From positions 744,001-808,000 of the forward strand of contig NZ_CP107783.1 in the NCBI RefSeq assembly GCF_036345255.1: a DNA stretch of 64,000 bases, in the 5' to 3' direction. Every line of letters begins with the position of its first letter. The first letter of the stretch is position 1. The DNA is from Streptomyces sp. NBC_00569 (GTDB taxonomy: Bacteria > Actinomycetota > Actinomycetes > Streptomycetales > Streptomycetaceae). Below the pieces are notes generated by a model. The model saw only the letters and a list, made by a program, of their open reading frames with translations. It did not search any database and was not told where the DNA came from. The translations under genes and the position numbers were made by a program. Positions 17,156 to 24,624 of this stretch are shown here, piece after piece.

Positions 17156-18055
17156 CTAGGAAGCCTGCGACAGGTTCAGGTCGCGGTTGACGGCGCGGGC
17201 CGCGCGCTCGACGGTCGTGACGCCGTCCTCCATCGTGCGGCTGCCATGGGAGAGCACAGCCATCCCGTAGTCGTGACCGCCGCCGGTGAACACGCCGACA
17301 CTGTTCACACGCCACCCGTTGGCCGAGCGCTGCAGCCAGCCGTTCTTGACGTGAACGGTCGCCGTTCCCGGCGCGCCGGCCGGCGTTCCCCAGCGCTGGT
17401 CGGGGACGACTCGGTTCATCAGCCGCAGGGCATAGGCACGGGCGCGCTCGCCGAGCACGTGGTTGTCCGAGGTCAGCAGCCGGAGGAGCTTCACCTGGTC
17501 GCCGGCCGTGATCTGGGTGAGCCCCCACGTGCCTTTCCGGCCGGGCACCGTGTCCCGCATCCCGGCCAGGTCGAGGAAGTGCTGGATGCCGGTGTGGCCG
17601 ATCTGGTGCCAGAGGGCGTTCGTGGCGGCGTTGTCCGACTTGGTGATCATGTCGGTGGTCAGGTCGACCTCGCGCGAGGTCAGCAGACGGTGTTCCTCCG
17701 CGGCCTGGCGCAGCAGCGCGCCAAGGATCGCGACCTTGACCACGCTCGCCGAGTCGAAGGCCGTGCTCGCCCGGAACGTGCACGAGGTGCCCGTGGTCCG
17801 GTCGTAGAGCGCGAGCGCCGAGGTCTTGCCGTGCCCGTGGAGCGCGGTGGCTATGTCGCGCTCCAGGCGGTCCGCCAGTCCGGGCCGGTGCGAGGTGCAC
17901 GTGACCGGGGAGCCTTCGACACTGCTCGTACCGGCCGGCGCGCCCGCCTGGGCAGGGACGCCGGCCGCGAAGGCGGTGAGCGCCGAGCCGGCGGCGAGGG
18001 CCGCGGCCAGTCCCTGCTTTGCGCGTCGCGTCAGCGGCATGTGCATTCCCGGCAT
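17156..18055 (-). CDS. Secreted serine beta-lactamase-like hydrolase
   Basis: A 299-residue exported protein with a signal peptide (RRAKQGLAAALAAGSALTA, then VPAQAG). Class A-like motifs: SVVK at 104-107 (nucleophile and Lys), SDN at 140-142, and K-N-G at 237-239 in place of KTG. The omega-loop glutamate motif (ExxLN) needed for deacylation in true class A enzymes is not evident; the region reads GRKGTWGLTQITAGD. It is therefore better called a beta-lactamase-related serine hydrolase, possibly a peptidase or slow acyl-enzyme. ATG 18055 is chosen because the signal peptide starts there; the longer frame to 18331 adds unlikely sequence. Confidence 0.85.
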   Translation of the reverse strand: MPGMHMPLTRRAKQGLAAALAAGSALTAFAAGVPAQAGAPAGTSSVEGSPVTCTSHRPGLADRLERDIATALHGHGKTSALALYDRTTGTSCTFRASTAFDSASVVKVAILGALLRQAAEEHRLLTSREVDLTTDMITKSDNAATNALWHQIGHTGIQHFLDLAGMRDTVPGRKGTWGLTQITAGDQVKLLRLLTSDNHVLGERARAYALRLMNRVVPDQRWGTPAGAPGTATVHVKNGWLQRSANGWRVNSVGVFTGGGHDYGMAVLSHGSRTMEDGVTTVERAARAVNRDLNLSQAS

Positions 18056-18467
18056 GGAGGTTCCGTCCTGCTCTGTGTCTGCGATCGCATCGGCAGTTGG
18101 CGCTCGCCGTCGGCGGCGAGGCCGACGTCCTGCGACACGGTCGGGGCTTCGCCGATGCCCCGAACCGGGGCGGCTGCGCGCCGTCGGCGGGGAGGTCCGT
18201 CCGTTGCACTCGGTGTGCGGCGCTTCCTCGCGCGCGCCGGGCGGTCGACTGTCGGACGAGCGACCCGGATCCCGAATGACGGCGACGCTACAGGGACGGA
18301 GGAGTCCGCCGGGCACAGAGAGAGCTGGCATGTCCGCTATGCGCGTTTTGGTGGCGTGTGATGTTGTTCATTGCCGGATGTGTCACCACAACGGTGATCG
18401 GCTCGGTGGACGGGGGCACGGAAGGGTGACGTGGCCGGTCAGGGGCACGAACGCCGAGCCACTTACG
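18056..18467. other. Intergenic stretch between divergent genes
   Basis: About 410 bp with the promoters of the serine hydrolase (minus) and the hypothetical gene at 18468 (plus). Open frames here are shadows or lack a ribosome site. Base composition drops in GC near 18340-18370 (GTTTTGGTGGCGTGTGATGTTGTTCATT), which may mark a promoter, but no clear -35/-10 pair was assigned. Confidence 0.4.
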
Positions 18468-18998
18468 ATGATCGAGATGCATCCCGCTCCGGCTCTCCAC
18501 CACCTCGACACTCCCTTCGTCAACTTCCGGGACTTCGACTTCGGCGGGGCCTCCCACGGGTACCGCTGGATCAGCACCAAGCGCTTCGGCCTGCCGCCGG
18601 ACGCACCGGACGACCGCGCCCTCCTCGCCGCCCTGATCGCACACCCTCAGTTCCGGGACACGTACGACGGCGCGGGGGTCCAGGACTGGCCGCGGCACGG
18701 GCAGTGGTGGCTCGAGCGCATCACCCCCGGCACCTACCAGACCATCGACGCCTCCACGGCAACCGGCCGAATCCGCGCCTGGGCCGGCCGGCACGGCGAC
18801 GTGCCGCAGGAGCTCGAAGCGCGGCTGGAGGAACACGTCTACGCCCCGATCCGCTCGGCGACCAGCCGATACGTACTGGGCGAGCTTCCCGAGGACGCCC
18901 TTCACGACTACGGCCCCATCCACATCGACTTCCACGAACTGGTCCTCGTCGACCGGCCCGCGGCCACCCTCAGCCTGCTCGTGGCGGCGGACGACTAG
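18468..18998 (+). CDS. Hypothetical protein of 176 residues
   Basis: A cytoplasmic protein starting MIEMHPAPALHHLDTPFVNF. Aromatic-rich stretches include GGASHGYRWISTKRFGLPPD and WPRHGQWWLERITPG, followed by a helical segment with RLEEHVYAPIRSATSRYVLGEL and a beta hairpin (DFHELVLVDRPAATLSLLVA). No known domain is recognised. The ATG at 18468 is preferred because similarity to a normal gene (codon bias) starts there; the frame is open further upstream without bias. Confidence 0.65.
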   Translation: MIEMHPAPALHHLDTPFVNFRDFDFGGASHGYRWISTKRFGLPPDAPDDRALLAALIAHPQFRDTYDGAGVQDWPRHGQWWLERITPGTYQTIDASTATGRIRAWAGRHGDVPQELEARLEEHVYAPIRSATSRYVLGELPEDALHDYGPIHIDFHELVLVDRPAATLSLLVAADD

Positions 18999-19166
18999 AG
19001 CGTGGCGCGCGGGTGGTCGACCGGTCCGTACTCGCACGGTCGGCTGAACTGGCCGACGCGCGTGGGTGGTTGAACAGGCACCCGCGCAGCACCCGTACGA
19101 GGACGACACGCACCCCCGGTACGAATAGGCTTGTCCGCCCTTCCCCGCCCGCATTACCGTGCAGCG

Positions 19167-19820
19167 GTGGATCTCTTCTCACGCTCCTGGACGGCGTTGC
19201 GCACCGCCGTCGCCGAAGTACCGGACGAAGACTTCGAGCGGGCCTCCGGCTGTGCGGGCTGGCTCGTGCGGGATCTCGTGTGCCACCTGGTCATCGGCGC
19301 CCAGGACGTCCTGATCACCTTGGTCACCCCGGCGGACTCCGAACCGACCGTGGACGCGGTCACGTACTGGGGCATCGTCGAACCTCCGACCGGCGAGGAC
19401 CCGCTCGACGCGCTGATCCCCCGGCTGGCAGCCGCCTACGGCGAGCCTCGGTGGCTCAAGTTCCACTTCGACGACGTCGGTTCCGCGGCGGGCCGCGCCG
19501 CCCAACTCGCCGATCCCGCCGCCCGCGTCAGCACGCGCGACGAGGTCCTGACCGTCGGCGACTTCCTGTCCGCGTACGTCCTCGAATGGACCTTGCACCA
19601 CCTCGACCTGATCGCACACCTGCCGTCGGCCGCCGAGCCGCCCGCCGAAACCCTCGCTGCGGTTCGCGCGACGCTGGAGAAGATCGCCGGGACTCCGTTC
19701 CCCGCCTCGTTCGCCGACACGGACGCGCTGTTGGTGGGCACCGGACGCCGCGCACCGACCGACGCGGAGAAGGCCGCGCTGGGCGACTTCGCGGCGAGGC
19801 TCCCGCTCGTCATCGGCTGA
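19167..19820 (+). CDS. Mycothiol-dependent maleylpyruvate isomerase-like (DinB-superfamily) protein
   Basis: A four-helix-bundle protein of about 217 residues. Helix 1 is DLFSRSWTALRTAVAEVPDEDFERASGC. Metal-ligand histidines lie in VCHLVIGAQ and in EWTLHHLDL, the DinB/MDMPI pattern. The actinobacterial TIGR03083 group mostly has unknown substrates; known members use mycothiol. A TTG at 19131 is also in frame, but the GTG at 19167 gives the usual family N-terminus. Neither has a clear ribosome site, so the start is uncertain. Confidence 0.78.
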   Translation: MDLFSRSWTALRTAVAEVPDEDFERASGCAGWLVRDLVCHLVIGAQDVLITLVTPADSEPTVDAVTYWGIVEPPTGEDPLDALIPRLAAAYGEPRWLKFHFDDVGSAAGRAAQLADPAARVSTRDEVLTVGDFLSAYVLEWTLHHLDLIAHLPSAAEPPAETLAAVRATLEKIAGTPFPASFADTDALLVGTGRRAPTDAEKAALGDFAARLPLVIG

Positions 19821-19891
19821 GTGAGAGGTTGCGCGACGGACGCGACCGGGTTCGGTGGCGCGCACCACTCCAGGCAGACATGGCCTCGCGC

Positions 19892-19914
19892 CAACGCGAC
19901 GTCCGAATGCCGCC
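19892..19914 (+). promoter_or_regulatory. Shared 23-bp element, copy 1
   Basis: The segment from CAACGCGACGTCCG (19892) through AATGCCGCC matches the copy at 20896 at 20 of 23 positions. It lies about 145 bp upstream of the first oxygenase gene. Only two copies were seen in the window, one before each transcription unit of the repair-like cluster, so it is probably a regulator or sigma-factor site. Confidence 0.5.
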
Positions 19915-20057
19915 GGCGTTCGCTCGCACGGGCGGCGAGTATCGATCACGCCGGAGGTGCCTGCCTGCGGTCACACGTCGTCCGGTGACGCCTCGGCCGC
20001 ACCCGGCGCGGCAGCACCTCGGACCCGCCCCGTACCGCCGCGCGAGAGACCCCTGCC

Positions 20058-20843
20058 TTGAACCAGCACACCCCCGGCCCGGACACACTCTTCAGCGACC
20101 ACACGCCGGCCGGCGCACCGCCCCGCATTCCCCACAGCCCAACGATCCCGGCACTCGGCGAACTCGACTGGGCCGACCTGTACGGGCAGTTGAACGACGA
20201 AGGCGTCGCCGTCACCCCGCCGCTGCTCTCCCGCGAACAGTGCCAGGAGATCATCGACACGTTCGAGGAACCCGGGCTGTTCCGGTCCACCGTGGTCATG
20301 CAGCGTTACCAGTTCGGCCGCGGCACGTACAAGTACTACGCCGACCCCGCCGCCGTACCGCTCGTCCAGACCCTTCGCGAGCGGCTCTATCCGCCGATGG
20401 CGTGGATGGCCAACCAGTGGGCGCCTCAACTCGGTGAGCGCACCTTCCCCGGCACGCTGGACGAACTGATCGACGAATGCACGGACAACGGTCAGAAGCG
20501 CCCCACGCCGCTGATCCTGCAGTACGGCAAGGGCGACTACGCCTGCCTCCACCAGGACATCTACGGCGACGTCGTCTTCCCGCTGCAGCTCGCCGTCATG
20601 CTCAACCGGCCCGGCGAGGACTTCACGGGCGGCGAGAACGTGTTCGTCGAGCAGCGCCCCCGCTTCCAGTCCCGCGCCATGGTGGTCAAGCCGCGGCTCG
20701 GCCAGGCAATGATCTTCCCGGTCCGCCACCGTCCGATCCGCGGCGAGAACGGGTTCCGCCGTCACGCCGTGCGGCACGGCACGAACGCCGTCGAGTCCGG
20801 CCACCGCAACACTCTCGGTCTCATCTTCCACAACGCCCGCTGA
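20058..20843 (+). CDS. COG3826-type 2OG-Fe(II) oxygenase (predicted DNA-damage oxygenase), paralog 1
   Basis: A 261-residue iron/2-oxoglutarate dioxygenase. The metal triad is H165-x-D167 in CLHQDIYG and a distal His240 (VRHGTN); R250 in GHRNTLG is placed to bind 2-oxoglutarate. FPLQLAVMLNRPGEDFTGGEN is characteristic of the family predicted to oxidatively demethylate damaged nucleic-acid bases. The partner gene, an O6-alkylguanine methyltransferase, supports that role. The start is a TTG with a weak GAGAG upstream. The protein is about 40% like the second oxygenase by eye, with an extra 25-residue proline-rich N-terminus. Confidence 0.85.
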   Translation: MNQHTPGPDTLFSDHTPAGAPPRIPHSPTIPALGELDWADLYGQLNDEGVAVTPPLLSREQCQEIIDTFEEPGLFRSTVVMQRYQFGRGTYKYYADPAAVPLVQTLRERLYPPMAWMANQWAPQLGERTFPGTLDELIDECTDNGQKRPTPLILQYGKGDYACLHQDIYGDVVFPLQLAVMLNRPGEDFTGGENVFVEQRPRFQSRAMVVKPRLGQAMIFPVRHRPIRGENGFRRHAVRHGTNAVESGHRNTLGLIFHNAR

Positions 20844-20895
20844 CCACCCCCGCCCGGCCCGCCGCGACCCCTCTCAACAGGGCACCGACCCCCGT

Positions 20896-20918
20896 CAACG
20901 TGATGTCCGAATCCCGCC
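20896..20918 (+). promoter_or_regulatory. Shared 23-bp element, copy 2
   Basis: CAACGTGATGTCCG (20896) through AATCCCGCC is the second copy of the element at 19892. It lies about 75 bp upstream of the methyltransferase gene and is followed by ACATAGCAGTACATAAGG, the most AT-rich patch nearby, which could hold a -10 region. Confidence 0.5.
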
Positions 20919-20993
20919 AGACATAGCAGTACATAAGGCGCAGAGTTGGTTGCAGGACATCACCGCACGAGGAGACCCGGAAGGAACAGACCC

Positions 20994-21500
20994 ATGACCG
21001 TCTACACGACGCTCGACAGCCCGCTGGGCGAACTGCTGCTCGTGGGCGAGGAGTCGGCCATCGCGAAGGGCGGCACCGCACTTGCCGCGCTGACCGTACC
21101 GGGCCGGAAGAACGGCGCCGTCGTCCAGGACGACTGGACCGAGGACACGGACGCGTTCGCCGAGATCAGCGCGCAGCTGCGCTCGTACTTCGACGGCAGG
21201 CTCACGCACTTCGACATCGAGTACACCGGCGGCGGCTCGGAGTTCCAGCAGCGGGTGTGGAAGGCCCTGGAGGCCATTCCCTACGGCAGCACCCAGACCT
21301 ACGGCGACGTCGCCGCGCACATCGGCGCCCCGAAGGCCGCCGTCCGCGCCGTGGGTACGGCGATCGGCGCGAACCCGCTGCTCGTCGTACGCCCCTGCCA
21401 CCGCGTGATCGGCGCCGACGGGGCCCTCACCGGTTACGCGGGCGGCCTTGAGCGCAAGCGGCAGCTCCTGGACCTGGAGAGCCCTCGCCGGACCGCCTGA
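20994..21500 (+). CDS. ogt: Methylated-DNA--protein-cysteine methyltransferase
   Basis: A suicide DNA-repair protein of 168 residues that moves an alkyl group from O6-alkylguanine to its own cysteine. The active site PCHRV has Cys135. IPYGSTQTYGDVA, the helix-turn-helix with the Arg finger (AAVRAVGTAIGANP) and the closing GYAGGLERKRQLL are all intact. The ATG at 20994 has GGAAGGA ideally placed; the frame upstream is not coding. It sits between two COG3826 oxygenases and near an Ada-type zinc protein, together a likely alkylation-response unit. Confidence 0.95.
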   Translation: MTVYTTLDSPLGELLLVGEESAIAKGGTALAALTVPGRKNGAVVQDDWTEDTDAFAEISAQLRSYFDGRLTHFDIEYTGGGSEFQQRVWKALEAIPYGSTQTYGDVAAHIGAPKAAVRAVGTAIGANPLLVVRPCHRVIGADGALTGYAGGLERKRQLLDLESPRRTA

Positions 21501-21599
21501 ACCAGAGACCTCCTGAACGACCCGTCTCCCCCGGTCCCGATGCGCATCCGCACCGTCCCGGGCCGGGGTGACACCATCATCGACCCGAGGATCCACACC

Positions 21600-22331
21600 A
21601 TGCTGGACACCACGCGCCTGACGGGTCCGGTCACGGACCGCGTCGCCCATGAGAAATGGGGCGCCCTGGCGGACGAGCTCAACACCTACGGAAACGCCCC
21701 TACCGGCCCCCTCCTCACACCCGAGGAGTGCCGGCGGATCGCGGACCTCTACGACGACACCGAACGCTTCCGCACCACCGTGGACATGGCCCGCCACCGC
21801 TTCGGCTCCGGGCAGTACCGCTACTTCACCCATGAACTGCCCGGCATCGTCGGCGAGTTGCGGGAGGCGTTCTACCCGAGGCTGCTCCCCATCGCCCGGG
21901 ACTGGGCCGGCAAACTCGGCAAGCCCGCACCTTGGCCCGACTCGCTCGACGAGTGGATCGGGATGTGCCACGAGGCCGGGCAGGACCGCTCGGCCCAGAT
22001 TCTGCTGCGGTACGGGCCCGGTGACTGGAACGCGCTGCACCGCGACGTGTTCGGTGACATGCTCTTCCCGCTCCAGGTCGTCATCGGTCTCGACGCACCG
22101 GGAACCGACTTCACCGGTGGCGAGTTCCTGATGACCGAACAGCGCGCCCGCGCACAGTCGAGGGGATCGTCCACCACCCTGCTCCAGGGCCACGGGCTGA
22201 TCTTCACCACCCGCGACCGGCCCGTCGCCTCGAAGCGCGGCTGGTCCAACGCGCCCATGCGGCACGGCGTGAGTACCGTGCGCAGCGGGCGGCGGCACAC
22301 CCTCGGGCTCGTCTTCCACGACGCGGCATGA
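21600..22331 (+). CDS. COG3826-type 2OG-Fe(II) oxygenase, paralog 2
   Basis: A 243-residue paralog of the enzyme at 20058. The metal triad is H147-x-D149 (ALHRDVFG) and His222 (MRHGVS), with R231/R232 before HTLGLVFHD. FPLQVVIGLDAPGTDFTGGEF is the family hallmark. ATG 21600 is preferred (GAGGA 8 bp upstream) over an in-frame upstream ATG. Its stop overlaps the start of the next gene as ATGA, so it is translationally coupled to the zinc-domain protein. Confidence 0.88.
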   Translation: MLDTTRLTGPVTDRVAHEKWGALADELNTYGNAPTGPLLTPEECRRIADLYDDTERFRTTVDMARHRFGSGQYRYFTHELPGIVGELREAFYPRLLPIARDWAGKLGKPAPWPDSLDEWIGMCHEAGQDRSAQILLRYGPGDWNALHRDVFGDMLFPLQVVIGLDAPGTDFTGGEFLMTEQRARAQSRGSSTTLLQGHGLIFTTRDRPVASKRGWSNAPMRHGVSTVRSGRRHTLGLVFHDAA

Positions 22332-22636
22332 ACCCCGACGGCGCACCCGCCCCGTCCGAGTCCGGGCGCACCTACACACTGCTCGGCCGGAACGGCACGC
22401 CCTATCGGAGCGCGACTCCCGGGACGCTCGGCGGACACCGCCGCGGACGCCTCTACGGGCGCCTGGACTGCCCGTCCGCATTGCGCGCCATCTCCCGGGG
22501 CCATTACGTCAGGCACCGGGTGTTCTTCCCGGACGAGGCCACCGCCGTCGCGGCCGGATTCCGGCCGTGTGCGGTCTGCCTGCCCGAGGAACACGCCCGC
22601 CGGCGAGCCGACGAGAGAGGACCCGTCACGCCATGA
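22328..22636 (+). CDS. Small Ada-type zinc-binding domain protein
   Basis: A 102-residue protein whose second half resembles the N-terminal metal-binding domain of Ada: Cys48 in LYGRLDCPSALRAI, then HRVFFPDEATAVAAGFRPC and Cys81/Cys84 in RPCAVC. Ada's domain uses four cysteines, one of which accepts a methyl group from phosphotriesters; here only three are present, with His59/His63 as possible replacements. It lacks an AraC or methyltransferase part. It starts in a 4-bp overlap with the oxygenase and ends in another 4-bp overlap with the next gene. Confidence 0.75.
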   Translation: MNPDGAPAPSESGRTYTLLGRNGTPYRSATPGTLGGHRRGRLYGRLDCPSALRAISRGHYVRHRVFFPDEATAVAAGFRPCAVCLPEEHARRRADERGPVTP

Positions 22637-23196
22637 ACGAGCTCTCCGACCGGGACGCGTCCCGCTCGCCCCTGATCAGCCCCGCGGAGCTGGCCGCGTA
22701 CGGCGACCTGCCCCGGCCCTCGACTCACACCGATGCAGAACTCGCCGCACTCATGCGTCTGTTGACACCCCCGAAGTCGCGGATCGAGACCGTCGCCGTC
22801 GGGCGCAGCCGTGACGCGGCGTCCCGTGCGGCCGCCGACGCGTTCGCCATCGCGTGGACGGCGCGGGGCGGCAAGGTGCTCACGATCGTCGACTGGCCCG
22901 AGAGCGCGGCCTCCTGGCTGCGACCGGCCACCCGGCTCACGGCCGGACTCCCCGACGCATGGGTGGTGGCCGCGGCCCCGCTCGGATTCGCCCAACTGGC
23001 CCGCCGCCTGCACCACTCCACCGACTGGGACCCGTCCCGCACCTACGCGTTCGCCTCCCTCGGCGACTCACGCCTCCCGGCACTCACCGGCCCGGACACC
23101 TTGCACGGCCTGCGCGGAGCCACCGCCGACGGCGGCACCTGGGAGGTGCGCCGCGGCTGGGTCACCACGTACGACACCGCCGGCTCGACCTCATGA
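22633..23196 (+). CDS. Unknown protein coupled to the alkylation-repair-like operon
   Basis: A 187-residue protein with no recognised domain. The middle (RIETVAVGRSRDAASRAAADAF, GGKVLTIVDWPESAASW, DAWVVAAAPLGFAQLARRL) shows a Rossmann-like beta-alpha alternation. The C-terminal third is beta-rich (YAFASLG, TWEVRRGWVTTYD). Its ATG overlaps the stop of the zinc-domain gene, so it is almost certainly made with the repair proteins and may be an accessory factor. No catalytic motif is claimed. Confidence 0.7.
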   Translation: MNELSDRDASRSPLISPAELAAYGDLPRPSTHTDAELAALMRLLTPPKSRIETVAVGRSRDAASRAAADAFAIAWTARGGKVLTIVDWPESAASWLRPATRLTAGLPDAWVVAAAPLGFAQLARRLHHSTDWDPSRTYAFASLGDSRLPALTGPDTLHGLRGATADGGTWEVRRGWVTTYDTAGSTS

Positions 23197-23307
23197 CCGC
23201 ACCGACAGCACCTCTCCGCGAGACGGAAACCTCGGCACTTCGTACAATTTGGCCCCGAACGATACCCTGCCGGGAACGCGCCGCGGTGGCGCCGAAGGAG
23301 TGTGCTC

Positions 23308-23880
23308 GTGCCAGGCCAACGATCCATCACCGAAGCCGAGAAGCTGGCGGAGGCGAAGCTCGGTGGAATGCCGGTCCGCCATGAACAGATGGCGGTGGTC
23401 GCCAACATCTACCGGGCCGCCTCGGCCGTCCGTCAGCATCTGGAGAACTCGGTCCTGCGCGAGGCCGACCTCACCTGGACCTCGTTCGTCGTGCTCTGGG
23501 TGATCTGGGTCTGGGGTGAGTCCGAGACTCGTCACGTGGCCGAGGAGGCCGGCATCTCCAAGGGCACGCTCACCGGGGTGTCCCGCACGCTGGAGGCACG
23601 GCACCTGGTGCGGCGTGCCGGGCACCCGAGCGACGGCAGGCTCGTGCTGCTCAGCCTCACGGACGAAGGTGAGGAGCTGATGCGGCGGGTGTTCCCGAAG
23701 TTCAACGAGGAAGAGGCCTTCGTCGCCGGGCAGCTCAGCGAGGAGGAGTGCCGCAGCGTCGCGGACGGGCTGCGCCGGGTGGTGCTCCAGGTCGAGGAGC
23801 ACGGCGAGGAGCGCAGGCTCGACCTCCTGGACGGCGCCGAGCCCGCCCCCCGCCGCAGCGGGCGCCGCCCCAAGGCCTGA
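23308..23880 (+). CDS. MarR-family transcriptional regulator
   Basis: A 190-residue dimeric winged-helix regulator. A long N-terminal dimer helix (VVANIYRAASAVRQHLENSV) is followed by the DNA-binding wing (TRHVAEEAGISKGTLTGVSRTLEARHLVRRAGHPSDGRLVLLSLT). GTG 23308 is chosen, 7 bp after AAGGAG; GTG 23302 is too close. It converges on the amide-hydrolase gene at 23899 and may belong to that catabolic region, but it has no divergent partner. Confidence 0.88.
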   Translation: MPGQRSITEAEKLAEAKLGGMPVRHEQMAVVANIYRAASAVRQHLENSVLREADLTWTSFVVLWVIWVWGESETRHVAEEAGISKGTLTGVSRTLEARHLVRRAGHPSDGRLVLLSLTDEGEELMRRVFPKFNEEEAFVAGQLSEEECRSVADGLRRVVLQVEEHGEERRLDLLDGAEPAPRRSGRRPKA

Positions 23881-23898
23881 CCGGCGCCGAGGGCAGCG

Positions 23899-24624
23899 TC
23901 AGCCGTGCGCGCGCGCCGCCCGGACCAGGGCGTCGAAGATGCCTTGCTGCGCGCCGTCCTTCTGTGCCGTGTCCTCCGGATGCCACTGCACTGCGGTGAA
24001 CCAGCCGCGCACCTCCGGGAGTTCGAGCGCTTCCACCGTTCCGTCGGCGGCACGGGCGGTGACCCGTAGTCCGGTGCCGAGCCGGTCCACCCGCTGGTGG
24101 TGGTAGCAGGACGCGTCCACCTTCTCGGTCCCGGTGGCCTGTTCGAGAAGCGACAGGCGCTCGATCGCCACCGGGTGCACGATGTGCCGGTGCTCGCGTT
24201 CGGGGCCGCCCATGTCCTGGTGCAGTGTGCCGCCGAGCGCGGTGTTGACCACCTGGAGTCCCCGGCAGATCGCCAGCAGCGGCATCGCGGCGCCCAGGGC
24301 CTGACGGGCGAGTTCGAGGTCGAAGGCGTCCTGGGTGTCGTCGACGTCGTAGACGCTGGCGTGTGCCGCGGCGACTCCGTAGCGGTGCGGTGCGATGTCG
24401 CCGCCGCCGGGCAGCAGCAGGCCGTCGAAGCGGGCCAGCCGGGCGGCCACCTCGCCGGGGTCGGCGGTTCCGCCGGGCGCGTGCGGGTGGAGGGTGACCG
24501 GTTCCCCGCCCGCGTTCCACACCGCCTCGATCAGGGCGCGTGCGTTGACCTCCGCGGCGTATCGAAGTGCTGAGGTGGAGTCGGCGAAGCGGGCCGGTAC
24601 GGCGATGAGGGGGCGGGTCGTCAC
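23899..24624 (-). CDS. puuD: Class I glutamine-amidotransferase-like gamma-glutamyl-amide hydrolase (PuuD-like)
   Basis: A 241-residue hydrolase with the Cys-His-Glu triad: Cys120 in AICRG, and His215 and Glu217 in WHPED. LLLPGGGDIAPHRYG and GGTLHQDMGG are typical of PuuD, which cleaves gamma-glutamyl-GABA. In aniline pathways a related protein hydrolyses gamma-glutamylanilide. Start GTG 24624 overlaps the stop of the dehydrogenase gene (GTGA), so the two are coupled. Paired with the glutamine-synthetase-like gene at 34480, it could remove the glutamyl group after an amine has been activated. Confidence 0.88.
   Translation of the reverse strand: MTTRPLIAVPARFADSTSALRYAAEVNARALIEAVWNAGGEPVTLHPHAPGGTADPGEVAARLARFDGLLLPGGGDIAPHRYGVAAAHASVYDVDDTQDAFDLELARQALGAAMPLLAICRGLQVVNTALGGTLHQDMGGPEREHRHIVHPVAIERLSLLEQATGTEKVDASCYHHQRVDRLGTGLRVTARAADGTVEALELPEVRGWFTAVQWHPEDTAQKDGAQQGIFDALVRAARAHG

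Noticed and set aside
20058..22331. Interpretation of the two oxygenases as AlkB
   Set aside because: The HxD contexts and the FPLQ...DFTGGE block differ from AlkB; they fit the COG3826 family better.
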